This document shows, one piece after another, positions 55,290 to 64,000 of a stretch of DNA of 64,000 nucleotides. The stretch comes from Schizochytrium sp. CCTCC M209059. Its lineage: Eukaryota; Sar; Bigyra; Thraustochytrida; Thraustochytriidae. The notes beneath the pieces were generated by a model. That model did no database searches. It saw only the letters and a program-made list of their open reading frames with translations, and was not told where the DNA came from. Both the position numbers and the translations under genes were made by a program. The stretch spans positions 689,756 to 753,755 of the forward strand of contig KN805379.1 of the NCBI GenBank assembly GCA_000818945.1, in the 5' to 3' direction. The stretch's first letter is position 1, and every line of letters begins with the position of its first letter.

Positions 55290-58200
55290 TCAAAAGGAGA
55301 AAGAATCATTGAGACTGGGCGCCGTGTCGCCCCATGCCGTCAGGGAAGCATGACGCATGAGGCGATAGCTATCGGCATCACTCGATTCTGGCAAAAGTTT
55401 GGCTGGGGCTTTGAGCGCCGGATGCTGAAACTCCAAAACAATCTTGGGTTTGCCATGGATGATGTCCAGCTCGGAGGCGTCCCCAAGAGGCAGAAAACGC
55501 GATGGTCGCTCGTACGCATTCTCGCAGAAAAGCATGAACGAAAGTGTCAGCACGACGAGCGGAATCATGAGCGACACTGACGTGGGCGAAGCACGGACAC
55601 TAAAGATGCCGAGCATGACGAGCTGGAAGATCACGACAGAGATAATGAGCGCCCGGAAAACGTAAGGGAACATGAGTCCTCCACCCTCGCGCTCGTGCGT
55701 GTACACAAAGAGGAGCTGGTTTCGGTAAACCACCGTGGCGACCAGGAAAAACACGAGAGCCACAAAAGTCATGGGCGGACAGATTACAGAGTAGCAGAGC
55801 CCAATCGAGAAGCACAACGTAATGTTGGAAATGGTGCGCTCAATGTTGCCGCCCGTGGGATGATCGATTGTCGTGCATCCACACCAGGGTGTGCGCCGGT
55901 CGCGAGCAGTACGAGAGCGCGTGAACATTCCCCGTAAGACAGCAATACTCACATCTGCGACGCGGAGCAGCTCGAAAATGAGCAAAAAGGTTCTTGTCAC
56001 AAAATACTGCAGAAAGAATAACTCGTTCGAAGGCAAAGCGCGACCCATGAGACTAAGAAATTCAATTGGCCGCACAACAATCGAGCTGAAATTCTGCAAA
56101 AAGCCTCCGGCGACCGTGTAAAAGAGAAACACCTGAATGAGCAGAAAGTAGTAGTATACCTGGAAGAACTCAATCTGAGTCTCCGACATAAACCTCCGGC
56201 GCTGCACACTCAACACTGTATTGATAATGGGAGGCACAAGCGTGTACAGCACGACCATCATCATAGGCGTCAGCTGCTGAAAGAGGACGACCCATTGGCC
56301 GTGAATGATGAGCCACTCGCGCAAGCCCGGAATCACCTTTTGAAGATACGCAAGGTTGGTCAGCGCAGCCAAAGACGCTGTGATTGTACCAAAGACAATA
56401 ACAACGGCAGCTAGAATAGCGCGAATCACCCAGGTGAAAATCGCAAGCAAAGGAAGAGGCAGGCCCAGATTTTCCCACAGAACATCGCGCACATCGGGAG
56501 CAACTGAGATGCTCATTTTTAGCGGGCGATCAATCGTGGACTGAGCCGCAGCCATGGCCGCTGTCAGCGAGGAAAAGGTGATAAAGGCCGAGGTCCGTTC
56601 ATTCTGATCCACAGCATATCGCAGAATGTCATCGAGACCGGCATGTTCAAACAGATTCACCTGACCATCATCCGAGGTCGCATATCCACTCAAACCATCG
56701 TCATCATCCAAAAAGTATTCGCTGTCCTCGTCGCCATCCGAGGTCGCCACCGACATGCCTGACTCGGAGATCTTTCGCTCCGTGAGCAACGACCGCAAAA
56801 GCGCGTTGTTGCCGTCGTCCCATGGTACCGCCAATGGTGTTGCAGATGCTGACGCCGAATTCAAACTCTTACCCGACGAACTTCGCGTGGCCGTCTCGAT
56901 GTCGCCCGCGGCACCCGGTCGCTGTTCGAGACTTCGTCTGCGCCGAGCTTCATAGTTTTCTACGCCTCGCATCGTCGAGGCGCCTTGGCCAGCCCCATAG
57001 CCACGTGCCATGGCCACGCCCCCTGGCATTGAGGCATTGTCACCGGCGAGAGAATCCCCCGTTGTGCGGCGACGCAGCTCGCCCGTCCCTGATGCACTGT
57101 GTCGACGTTGGTGATTTGCGCGACGCAATTTTCGTTCTTGCTTGAGACGCAGACGAAGTTGATCCTGAACAACCTGCTGCGAGGGAAGGACGACGTTTGC
57201 GATCGCCTCCTCCTCGATGCGTTGTCTACGGCGCATGGCGCGGATCTGCAGACGCTTCACACGCCGATTCCACACCTTGAGTTCGCGCTTGTAGCTTTTA
57301 ATCGAGTCAATGTACATGTACACATTAAAATGAGCCATGAGCCAGAGACAATAGCTTCTTCGTTGTCCCCGATGATGGTGGGCCTGCGACAGGGAGTGGT
57401 GACGCGCCGTAGCATGGCCGCCGACCCGGGCATGCGAGCTCGCGCCGTGAAAAGCCTCCGGATTCACTTGCGCACCTGATTGCTCCGCAGAGTAGCCCCC
57501 CGCCTGCAGTTCGCGCTGCCAACTTTCAAGATAAATGCGTTCTTCGTCGACGCTATCCTGCACGCTTACATTGGGGATTGTGCTTGGTGCAGAATTCAGC
57601 CCACCCAAGGCGTCTTCGTTGGCGCCAGAGGTGCTTCCTGGCATCGGCAGTTCTCTTTCGGCATTCTCGTCTTGGCCGGGCGACGCTGCTGCAGTAGAGA
57701 CTGGTAATGCTGATGACACGGGTGAGACTGGCGACGACGTCAAAACCTGCGGTGTTCCAGGCTCGGAAGAGTTTGCTGGCGAACGCTGCGAAACACTTCG
57801 AGCGAGGTGGCTGCTCGTTGGCTCAATAACTCCATCTAATTCATCGTCATCGTCGACATCGTCGTCATCGTCATCGCCATCGTCATCGTCATCGTCATCG
57901 TCATCTTCCTCGCTTGAATTGGCTTGGGGCTCTTCGCCAGTTTCTGCTCCAGCGCGTGGCGTCGAGGCGCGAGAGGCACCCGTTTCGTTTTGCAAGAGAT
58001 GCTCCTCCAAGCCGGCCTCGGCAATGTGAATGTTCTCGTAGTCTCCATGGAAAACGCCAAGAGGGGCCATCCGCTGACGAATCTGGCCGCACATCCATGG
58101 AAAGTAGAGCCGCCATGGCCGCTTCCCTGTGCGGTCAAGCTCGTAGAGCGCGCGCTCCAACAGCGTGACGGCCTCGAGACGCTTCCGAAGCGCGTAATTG

Positions 58201-58922
58201 AGCATGGGATCGCTCTCCACAACACGCGCATCCAATACGCGGTTGCCAAAGATTTTGCGAAAGTAGTGCAAGAGGGCCGGGCGGTTGCACAAGGCTTTGG
58301 GGATGCGTTCCACGAGAACTGTGTAGCTCTGAGGTGAGAGTCGTCGCAAGAACTCGTGGCGGTGGCGGATATACTGTCTATACTCCTGATGCAAAAAGTA
58401 TAGGACAATGATGGAGTTCACATACGTCATGACCACTGCCGCCCACAGACGACCATCGGCCTCGCGGCTCTTGAGCAGCGAATCGATCGTATACCGTTTG
58501 AAACCCTCGGCCTCATTCGTGGGCTCGGTGGCATAAAGAGGCAGCAGCACAAAGAGACAGCAGGGCGTCATCCAAAGAAAGGTCTTGGAGCAGAGCACGA
58601 GCAAGCGGTTCATCATGAAGGCGTCGAGGCCGACCTCATCGAGGATCCGGCGCGAGGCCTCGCTCTTGGACATGCTTCGGAGCCACTTCAAAATGCCTCT
58701 GGGCGGGGCACGCGGCGGAATTTGCGCGGTCAGCAGCCTCGGCGCAAAGATCTTCCGCGCCCATCCGCCTCGCGCGGCGCCCGCGCGCACGACCCCGAAG
58801 AAGGCGAAGAGCACGACGAAGCCGAGTGAGGCCGACGCGCACGTGCTCAAGAAGGTGTCAACGGCGATGTCCGGCTTCACCGCCGGCGTTGGGCCCTGCG
58901 TCGGGCCGGTGTCCTCCGACAT
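55290..58922 (-). CDS. OSCA/TMEM63-family (CSC1-like) mechanosensitive cation channel
   Basis: 1210 residues from the ATG at 58922. N-terminal membrane helices at about 20-45, 105-130 and 155-180 follow the family plan. Next comes the cytosolic RRM-like region beginning 'YTVLVERIPKAL' and resuming at 'TSAFITFSSLTAAMAAAQS', then 'SVAPDVRDVLWENLGLPL', the link into the pore. The channel domain (about 850-1150) includes 'PPIINTVLSVQRRRF', 'VYYYFLLIQVFLFYTVAG' and 'CFSIGLCYSVICPPMTFVAL'. These channels open on membrane stretch or osmotic shock and pass Ca2+ and other cations. The cytosolic loop is swollen by roughly 400 low-complexity residues, including an acidic Asp run coded by TCATCG repeats (about 57840-57905). 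Single exon; divergent from VPS52. Confidence 0.92.
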   Translation of the reverse strand: MSEDTGPTQGPTPAVKPDIAVDTFLSTCASASLGFVVLFAFFGVVRAGAARGGWARKIFAPRLLTAQIPPRAPPRGILKWLRSMSKSEASRRILDEVGLDAFMMNRLLVLCSKTFLWMTPCCLFVLLPLYATEPTNEAEGFKRYTIDSLLKSREADGRLWAAVVMTYVNSIIVLYFLHQEYRQYIRHRHEFLRRLSPQSYTVLVERIPKALCNRPALLHYFRKIFGNRVLDARVVESDPMLNYALRKRLEAVTLLERALYELDRTGKRPWRLYFPWMCGQIRQRMAPLGVFHGDYENIHIAEAGLEEHLLQNETGASRASTPRAGAETGEEPQANSSEEDDDDDDDDDGDDDDDDVDDDDELDGVIEPTSSHLARSVSQRSPANSSEPGTPQVLTSSPVSPVSSALPVSTAAASPGQDENAERELPMPGSTSGANEDALGGLNSAPSTIPNVSVQDSVDEERIYLESWQRELQAGGYSAEQSGAQVNPEAFHGASSHARVGGHATARHHSLSQAHHHRGQRRSYCLWLMAHFNVYMYIDSIKSYKRELKVWNRRVKRLQIRAMRRRQRIEEEAIANVVLPSQQVVQDQLRLRLKQERKLRRANHQRRHSASGTGELRRRTTGDSLAGDNASMPGGVAMARGYGAGQGASTMRGVENYEARRRRSLEQRPGAAGDIETATRSSSGKSLNSASASATPLAVPWDDGNNALLRSLLTERKISESGMSVATSDGDEDSEYFLDDDDGLSGYATSDDGQVNLFEHAGLDDILRYAVDQNERTSAFITFSSLTAAMAAAQSTIDRPLKMSISVAPDVRDVLWENLGLPLPLLAIFTWVIRAILAAVVIVFGTITASLAALTNLAYLQKVIPGLREWLIIHGQWVVLFQQLTPMMMVVLYTLVPPIINTVLSVQRRRFMSETQIEFFQVYYYFLLIQVFLFYTVAGGFLQNFSSIVVRPIEFLSLMGRALPSNELFFLQYFVTRTFLLIFELLRVADVSIAVLRGMFTRSRTARDRRTPWCGCTTIDHPTGGNIERTISNITLCFSIGLCYSVICPPMTFVALVFFLVATVVYRNQLLFVYTHEREGGGLMFPYVFRALIISVVIFQLVMLGIFSVRASPTSVSLMIPLVVLTLSFMLFCENAYERPSRFLPLGDASELDIIHGKPKIVLEFQHPALKAPAKLLPESSDADSYRLMRHASLTAWGDTAPSLNDSFSF

Positions 58923-59244
58923 CGCGCCGCGGTGACCCCGCGCCGCCGCCGCCGCCGCCGCCGCCCTGCGCGAGCCCCTCCGCGCGACTGCGCACGCGGC
59001 AACGCAGGTTTGCCTGGGCCGCCGCGGCGTGAGTCGAGTCCTCCTCTCCTTCAAGCGCCTTCAAGTTGTTCAAACCTCTCTCGAACCTCGTCTCGAACAG
59101 ACTCCGTGTTGGCTCCTAGCAGAGCAGAGCAGAGCAGAGCAGAGCAGAGCAGAGCAGAGCAGAGCGAGAACCAGGCTCGAGCGGGCGGGCGCGCGGAGCG
59201 TCGAGCGGAGCGTCGAGCGGAGCACCGGGCGGAGGAGCGGCGCC
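58923..59244. promoter_or_regulatory. Short divergent promoter, OSCA channel / VPS52
   Basis: 322 bases between divergent starts; includes CGCCGC runs and the AGAGC array at 59121-59165. Confidence 0.65.
59121..59165 (+). repeat. (AGAGC)9 array, sense to VPS52
   Basis: Nine perfect AGAGC units 80 bases upstream of the VPS52 ATG. The same unit in the same sense orientation lies upstream of the CCCH gene. Confidence 0.95.
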
Positions 59245-61497
59245 ATGCAGACCTCGCCCGAAGCTGCGCCCCTCGCTCGCGCCGAGGCGGCCTCCACGCG
59301 GGATGGAGCTGGGAGCACCGTCGCCTCTATGATGCACGGCGGCGCGGACGAGGTGTACGAAGACGAGGCCGCCGCCGCCGAGGCTGGAGGAGGAGGGCGG
59401 GCTGACGAGGACCAGGACGACTTTGCGTTCGACCTGACGACCATCGAGGAGGATCTGGCGAGATTCCAGGAGGACGAAGTCGTGCGCGACGCCCTGGCGA
59501 GAGGCGTGGATCTTCGCTCGTATTCGCGCCAGATCGACGGGGACCTGCGCGCACTCCAGTCGAGCTCGATCCCGGAATTCGTCATTGAGGCGCCTGTCTC
59601 GGCAGAACTGTACCGCGAACTAACCGCGTGCGACGAGGCTCTTGCCAGCATGGAAAATGTTCTCCTTGGGTTCCAGGCAGATCTAGGCGGCATCAGCGAC
59701 GAGATCCGACACCTTCAGGACGAATCTCTACTCATGAGTGTCAAGCTCAAGAACAGACGCGCTGCTGAAGAAGACTTTTGTCGCGTCCTCGAGAATCTCA
59801 TCGTGCCTGAGACCCTAATTGTCGGCATCTGCCAGGGCGAGGTCAACGAAGACTATGTGCTCTATGTCCAGGAGCTTTCGCGCAAGATGAAGTTTGTGCG
59901 GAACAAGGATCCCGTCCCAGGCGCTGGTGCAGTGGCGCCCAGCGACATGCAGGCTGTCCAAGATGTGGAACCACAGCTGGAAAAGCTCCGCCTCAAGGCT
60001 GTCGCGAAAGTTCGTCAGTTTCTCCTCGACCAAATCAACGCACTCAAGAAACCAAAGACGAATGTGCAGGTTATGCAACAGAATGTTTTGCTCAAATTCA
60101 AAGTATTCATGACATTTTTAGCAGCGCACGCCCCGGCCGTTGCCGAGGAGGTTCGCGCCACCTATGTCGACGCGATGACACGAATTTTATACTCGCTCTT
60201 TAAGAGCTACACGAGCAGCTTGCTCAAGCTGCAAGTCCCTGGCCCTGTCAAGGAAGATGTCATTGGTGCCGAGGAAACAATCGTTTCCGCTCAAGAGTCG
60301 AACGTGGCGTCCCCCTTTGGGCCCACAGGCCTCGGACAACGGGAGTCTGAGCTTGGTGAACCGGATGCGCCTCCGATCATCTCTCATCTAGCCAAGTCCA
60401 GGGGGACAAGGTTCCACTTTGAGTGCATTTTCCGATCCGTGCAAAAGCATCTCATGGATTCGGCAACCTCTGAGTTCCTATTCATTCTTGAGTTTTTTGA
60501 CGCGCGCTCGCATGATCTCTTCAACCAAATTTTTGCCAAGACGCTTTCATTGTGTCTGGAGCATGTGGAAAACTTTTTGTACTCGTGTAACGATCCGGTT
60601 GCGCTGCTGCTCATGATCCGGACCACGCAGTCGCATCGTCTTCAGATGGAGCGCCGACGCGTCCCTGTGCTCGACGGCTACTTTGATCATGTGGGTATGA
60701 TGCTCTGGCCGCAGTTCAAAAAGGTCTTTGACGCGAACCTACGGAGTCTGCGTGCGCCCGCGCTTGCAAAACTTGGTGTGCAGCGCCTCTCGTTGCAGCC
60801 TCACTATGTCTCGTTGCGCTACGCGCGCTTCACTTCGTCCGTGTACGCAATCAGCACGTCATTAACGACCTCGGACGACATGTTGCCGCACCATATGAGC
60901 GCGCTGCGCCAGGCGTACCTGGACCTCCTGGACAAGCTCGTCACCGCGGCGACACAATCACGGCAGCACCACCGTGCGCTGGAGACTTCGCGCGGTAAAC
61001 TTGTTTTTCGCATTAATAACCTTGACGCGGTGATTAGCTACTTTTCCAAGGCCTCGCACTCGAGCAATCCCGAGGATTATCGTGCTCTCGAAGAGCTTCT
61101 CTTGTACGATGTAGAAATGTACATTGAGGAAGAACTCGCGCAGGTGCTTGGCCCATTGGTAGCCTTTGTCAAGGAGCGCGGGGCCGGCGACGGCGAGGAG
61201 GATGGCGCCAGTGCAGCACCGATTGACGAGACAAAGCTCCGCGCTCTCGTTCAGGACATTTCGTCGCGCTGGCGCGCTACGCTAGAACAGCTTCACACCG
61301 ATGTGCAGAGCCACTTTTCTGCGTCGCCGGCCACGGGACGCGACGTCTTGCAGCGCATGTTTGCCCAGTATTGCATTTACTATTCGAGCTTTCGCCAACT
61401 TGCGAGCAAGTTTGATGGAGCCGACGCCAAGTTGGTCGACGCCCAGGTCGTCATGAACGAGATGAAGCGCTTTGGGCACATGTCGCGCAACTCATGA
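59245..61497 (+). CDS. VPS52: VPS52, GARP/EARP tethering-complex subunit
   Basis: 750 residues from the ATG at 59245; upstream in-frame sequence is the AGAGC array without ATG. An acidic N-terminus is followed by the VPS52 domain. The helical rod starts at about 60 ('LTTIEEDLARFQEDEVV') and includes 'SIPEFVIEAPVSAELYREL', 'LLGFQADLGGISDEIRHLQDES', 'LSRKMKFVRNK', 'KPKTNVQVMQQNVLLKFKV', 'LEFFDARSHDLFNQIF' and a C-terminal VPS51/54-like helical part. VPS52 bridges GARP, which tethers endosome-derived vesicles at the trans-Golgi network. Length is normal and it is a single exon. Confidence 0.95.
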   Translation: MQTSPEAAPLARAEAASTRDGAGSTVASMMHGGADEVYEDEAAAAEAGGGGRADEDQDDFAFDLTTIEEDLARFQEDEVVRDALARGVDLRSYSRQIDGDLRALQSSSIPEFVIEAPVSAELYRELTACDEALASMENVLLGFQADLGGISDEIRHLQDESLLMSVKLKNRRAAEEDFCRVLENLIVPETLIVGICQGEVNEDYVLYVQELSRKMKFVRNKDPVPGAGAVAPSDMQAVQDVEPQLEKLRLKAVAKVRQFLLDQINALKKPKTNVQVMQQNVLLKFKVFMTFLAAHAPAVAEEVRATYVDAMTRILYSLFKSYTSSLLKLQVPGPVKEDVIGAEETIVSAQESNVASPFGPTGLGQRESELGEPDAPPIISHLAKSRGTRFHFECIFRSVQKHLMDSATSEFLFILEFFDARSHDLFNQIFAKTLSLCLEHVENFLYSCNDPVALLLMIRTTQSHRLQMERRRVPVLDGYFDHVGMMLWPQFKKVFDANLRSLRAPALAKLGVQRLSLQPHYVSLRYARFTSSVYAISTSLTTSDDMLPHHMSALRQAYLDLLDKLVTAATQSRQHHRALETSRGKLVFRINNLDAVISYFSKASHSSNPEDYRALEELLLYDVEMYIEEELAQVLGPLVAFVKERGAGDGEEDGASAAPIDETKLRALVQDISSRWRATLEQLHTDVQSHFSASPATGRDVLQRMFAQYCIYYSSFRQLASKFDGADAKLVDAQVVMNEMKRFGHMSRNS

Positions 61498-61857
61498 AGT
61501 TTTTTCTTGATGTTGCAAGGACGTACACGTTGGCAGACAGGGAACCCGGCCTTTCAGGTGGTATACGTACTGCCCTTCGGATGGCCGCCTCCCCTCCCCA
61601 TCCCCCCCTTCCCCCCGTCCATGCGCTTGTTCTGGCGACCTTTAAAGCCGATAAACAACAAAGACACCAGACATGCATTATTGATTACTCTTGCGACGAG
61701 AATGGGAGAGAAGGAAAGAGAAATAGTTACGTGATGTGATGTATTGCGTTGTGTAGTTGGCTTGCTATCGATTGGGTTGATTTGTTGTCGTCAAACTGTA
61801 GTTTTATTCGTGTTTTTTTTTTTCTTTTTCAGCCGGCCAAAGTGTTGTTGTATGTGA
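61498..61857. other. Intergenic, convergent 3' ends
   Basis: 360 bases with a C-rich run near 61598-61618 and a T tract near 61815-61830. No supported gene. Confidence 0.6.
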
Positions 61858-64000
61858 TCAAAAGATTGGTCGGATACCGTTAGTTCGCTGCTGGAACTTT
61901 TCGTACAGCACCGTGCCGCGATGCTGCTTGGCCTTGGCAATCATTTCCTCAATCTTAACTTCAATTTCGTCGTCCTCAAGATCAATGAAAAGACGCTGTC
62001 GGAGCTCTCGGATGACGCGCTTGACGCCTCCACCGGGCTGGTTAAATGCAGGAAGATTTGACTTGTAGCCAGTGACCTCGATGAGCGTCTCGAGGGTCTC
62101 AATCTCGTCGCGGATCGCCAGGAGGCCGCGCGTGCAGAGCTCCTTGAAGTACTGCCAGTTCGCATGTTCAACACCACCCATAACCGCGACCATTTCGTTG
62201 GTAAGCTTGAAGGCCGCCCGCTCAAAGGAAAAGTTCGTATGCGCAACCTTGTCCTTGCCGGGGGCCATGGCAAAGATAAATCCGTAGTCAATGTGGACAA
62301 CGCGACCGTCGTTGCGGAGCATAATGTTTCCGTTGTGGCGATCGTGAACGCCAAAAATGTAGCACATCATTGAGTATCCAGCCATGGACTCGACAAAGCG
62401 CCGACGCGCCGCAGCCATTTCGTGCGGCGTCGTAAAGATTCGCTGAAAGTGCTCCTCCAGCGTCACATTGCGCTTCTCCTCGGCATAGTAATCCGACTTG
62501 ATCGCATCCAAGGACTGCGCATCCTCCACGACCTCGATGAGACCCAGAGTTCTTCCCGTGGGAAGAATCCGATAAGGCTGCAGCCAGAGGTTGAGATCGA
62601 GGTCCGACCATGTATCGTAGAGAAAGGAAATGAGCTGCATCATGAATGCCTCTTGTCGGAGATCGTCGTTGCTCTTCGCAATCACGCGTTGCACGCCGGT
62701 GACGGAGGGAATGTTCATTCGAGACATGGACGATGCCTCTCGCGTGAGTTCCTGCTCCTCGGCCCAGATGCTCGAGGGCGATCGTTGAAGAGGCATCAGG
62801 ACCGAGGCAATCTTCTGCCCCAGACTCACATCCTCCTGAACAGCGCCCTCACCGTAATGCGCGTGCAAGGTGGTGGCAATGTCCGTACCCATGCCGCCGA
62901 CGGCAAAGGTGAGCAAGACGGGGACGCGCTCTCGCGTCGAAAAGGCGCGGGCGTGATTTGCGTCAACATCAATGACGCCCTCAAACTCGGCCGTCGAGCG
63001 CTTGAGCGGCACGTAGAGTCCCTTTGACGCATCAAAATCTTTGCCGAGGCGCAGGCATGCGCGCTTGAGCGCGCCCGCGCGATCTCTCTTTTCCGTGTCC
63101 CGCATGAGCTCGGAAATGTCCGTGAGACTGGACACGAAACGTAGCTCGTCTTGGAAGAACTGGTGGCGCTCATTTTGAGCCACGCTCGTTTCGGCGTCGA
63201 CGAGATCAGAAGGCTTGATGAGCGGCGGCTGCTCGGCGGCCTTGCGGAGATGCCTGATCCAATCGTTGCGCGTGCTCTCATTCGGCGCCGCCAGCTTGAA
63301 AACACGGCCGGTGTGGATCTCGCGGATCTCAAAGTAAAAGTCGTACGTGCGATGCGTCTTGTCCTCGACGATTTCCGCGGCGTAGAGCGGTATCGCCCGC
63401 TTGAGGGCGCCGTCGCGAATGCGGTAGCAGAGCAAAAGGCGGTTCTTGATAGCGAAACGCCGCTGCTTCCATCCTTTGGTGGCAAAGGGATTACTCCGTG
63501 TGGAGCGTTTGAAGAGGAGCTCGCCTTCAAGAAAAGCCTCGTCCGACTTGCCATACGAAACGAGCTTACGGGCATGCGCAAGTCGTAGCTGGCGGAGTTG
63601 GCCGTCAAGATTCGCCTTGTCGATCTCGCCGGACTGGAACTGTTCCTCGAGCTCGAGTACCTCACTATTGTCGCCGTACACGACTGCGCGCTCGAGCGCG
63701 TAAATGAGCGAGGAGCAGCGCAGGTAGACGTCCGTGTTCTGGTTCGGGTTCCGCTTACCGTTCTCCATCTCGGGCTGCGCGTCCTCGAGGTAGCCCATGA
63801 GCTGCCAAAACACGAGAAAAGAAAAGTGCATCGAGACCTGGCACACCATGAGCATGAACTCTTGCAGCATATCCTCGGAGAGGCTGTCCGCGTGCACGAG
63901 CATGTGCACGAGCTGCGGCAGGTAGAACTCGACGCCGTCGAGGAGCTTCTTGCTCGAGTGCCGTTCTTGAAGAACCTCGATCACGCTCGACACGAGCTCG
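61858..64000 (-). CDS. PI4-kinase with internal PH domain, 5' end outside window
   Basis: The frame is open to the right edge; 713 or so C-terminal residues are visible. In order (numbers from 63993): a PIK helical region (about 1-75), a linker, and a PH domain at about 155-253 ('FLEGELLFKR', 'GWKQRRFAIKNRLLLCY', 'FKLAAPNESTRNDWIRHLRKA' with the conserved Trp of the last helix). The lipid-kinase domain then shows 'RVIAKSNDDLRQEAF' (Lys440), 'WLQPYRILPTG', 'VESMAGYSMMCYIFGVHDRHNGN' (Asp551), HIDYGF (DYG where DFG is usual) and an end '-QRTNGIRP' like PI4KB. It should make PI4P. A PH domain between the helical and kinase regions is known for plant PI4K alpha-type enzymes, so the subtype is uncertain. 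It is not a recent copy of the other PI4K in the window. Confidence 0.9.
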   Translation of the reverse strand, partial: ELVSSVIEVLQERHSSKKLLDGVEFYLPQLVHMLVHADSLSEDMLQEFMLMVCQVSMHFSFLVFWQLMGYLEDAQPEMENGKRNPNQNTDVYLRCSSLIYALERAVVYGDNSEVLELEEQFQSGEIDKANLDGQLRQLRLAHARKLVSYGKSDEAFLEGELLFKRSTRSNPFATKGWKQRRFAIKNRLLLCYRIRDGALKRAIPLYAAEIVEDKTHRTYDFYFEIREIHTGRVFKLAAPNESTRNDWIRHLRKAAEQPPLIKPSDLVDAETSVAQNERHQFFQDELRFVSSLTDISELMRDTEKRDRAGALKRACLRLGKDFDASKGLYVPLKRSTAEFEGVIDVDANHARAFSTRERVPVLLTFAVGGMGTDIATTLHAHYGEGAVQEDVSLGQKIASVLMPLQRSPSSIWAEEQELTREASSMSRMNIPSVTGVQRVIAKSNDDLRQEAFMMQLISFLYDTWSDLDLNLWLQPYRILPTGRTLGLIEVVEDAQSLDAIKSDYYAEEKRNVTLEEHFQRIFTTPHEMAAARRRFVESMAGYSMMCYIFGVHDRHNGNIMLRNDGRVVHIDYGFIFAMAPGKDKVAHTNFSFERAAFKLTNEMVAVMGGVEHANWQYFKELCTRGLLAIRDEIETLETLIEVTGYKSNLPAFNQPGGGVKRVIRELRQRLFIDLEDDEIEVKIEEMIAKAKQHRGTVLYEKFQQRTNGIRPIF

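Noticed and set aside
1..64000. tRNA, rRNA, CRISPR arrays and intact transposons
   Set aside because: Scanned by eye for tRNA arm patterns, transposase or reverse-transcriptase motifs and spaced direct repeats; none convincing.

Overview
The window is nuclear DNA of a gene-dense, intron-poor eukaryote. Most genes are single long reading frames. The few introns that can be placed are about 65 to 140 bases with GTAAGT- or GTACGT-like donors and CAG-type acceptors. Gene content (a CFAP418 homologue that implies cilia, an OSCA/TMEM63 channel, type III PI4-kinases, a neutral ceramidase, VPS52, a GT60 glycosyltransferase) fits a flagellate-bearing protist. Together with the base composition and compact layout, it suggests a stramenopile, most likely a labyrinthulomycete (thraustochytrid). 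The taxon is an inference, not shown by any one gene.

Layout, left to right: a C2-domain gene running off the left edge (-); a 2294-residue PDZ-like/coiled-coil protein (+); a two-exon PI4-kinase III beta (-); a 1606-residue protein with GAF-like segments (+); a decayed island at 17.6-19.5 kb; a membrane protein with three WH2 actin-binding motifs (-); neutral ceramidase (+); an ENT nucleoside transporter and uridine phosphorylase in tandem (-); organellar TyrRS (+); a four-repeat CCCH protein (-); TRMO (-) head-to-head with an exosome RNase PH subunit (+); a membrane-anchored M14 carboxypeptidase (-); a 2073-residue coiled-coil protein (-); an ankyrin protein (+); MYG1 (-); a GT60 glycosyltransferase (+); a PhyH-family dioxygenase (-); four-exon CFAP418 (+); MAPEG (-); DUF1697 and DinB-like proteins (+, +); an OSCA/TMEM63 channel (-); VPS52 (+); and a PH-domain PI4-kinase cut by the right edge (-).

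The least ordinary stretch is 17.6-19.5 kb. It holds a frame-broken acidic gene on the minus strand and, head-to-head with it, a remnant of the largest RNA polymerase subunit on the plus strand. The remnant has in-frame stops and a ruined catalytic aspartate loop. I read this as a relic of an integrated large DNA virus (nucleocytoviricot or mirusvirus type) or of a duplicated polymerase gene; the sequence alone does not decide. Other points of interest are the tandem WH2 repeats on a membrane anchor, a four-fold C-x12-15-C-x1-2-C-G-F-x5-H repeat, a PH domain inside a PI4-kinase, and an HxG instead of HxD metal site in the dioxygenase.

Genes alternate strand almost strictly: only 4 of 26 neighbouring pairs share orientation. 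Many pairs therefore share short divergent promoters of about 300 to 900 bases. Functional themes are Golgi/phosphoinositide traffic (two PI4Ks, VPS52, GT60), nucleoside salvage (ENT plus uridine phosphorylase) and RNA metabolism (TRMO, exosome subunit, MYG1, TyrRS).
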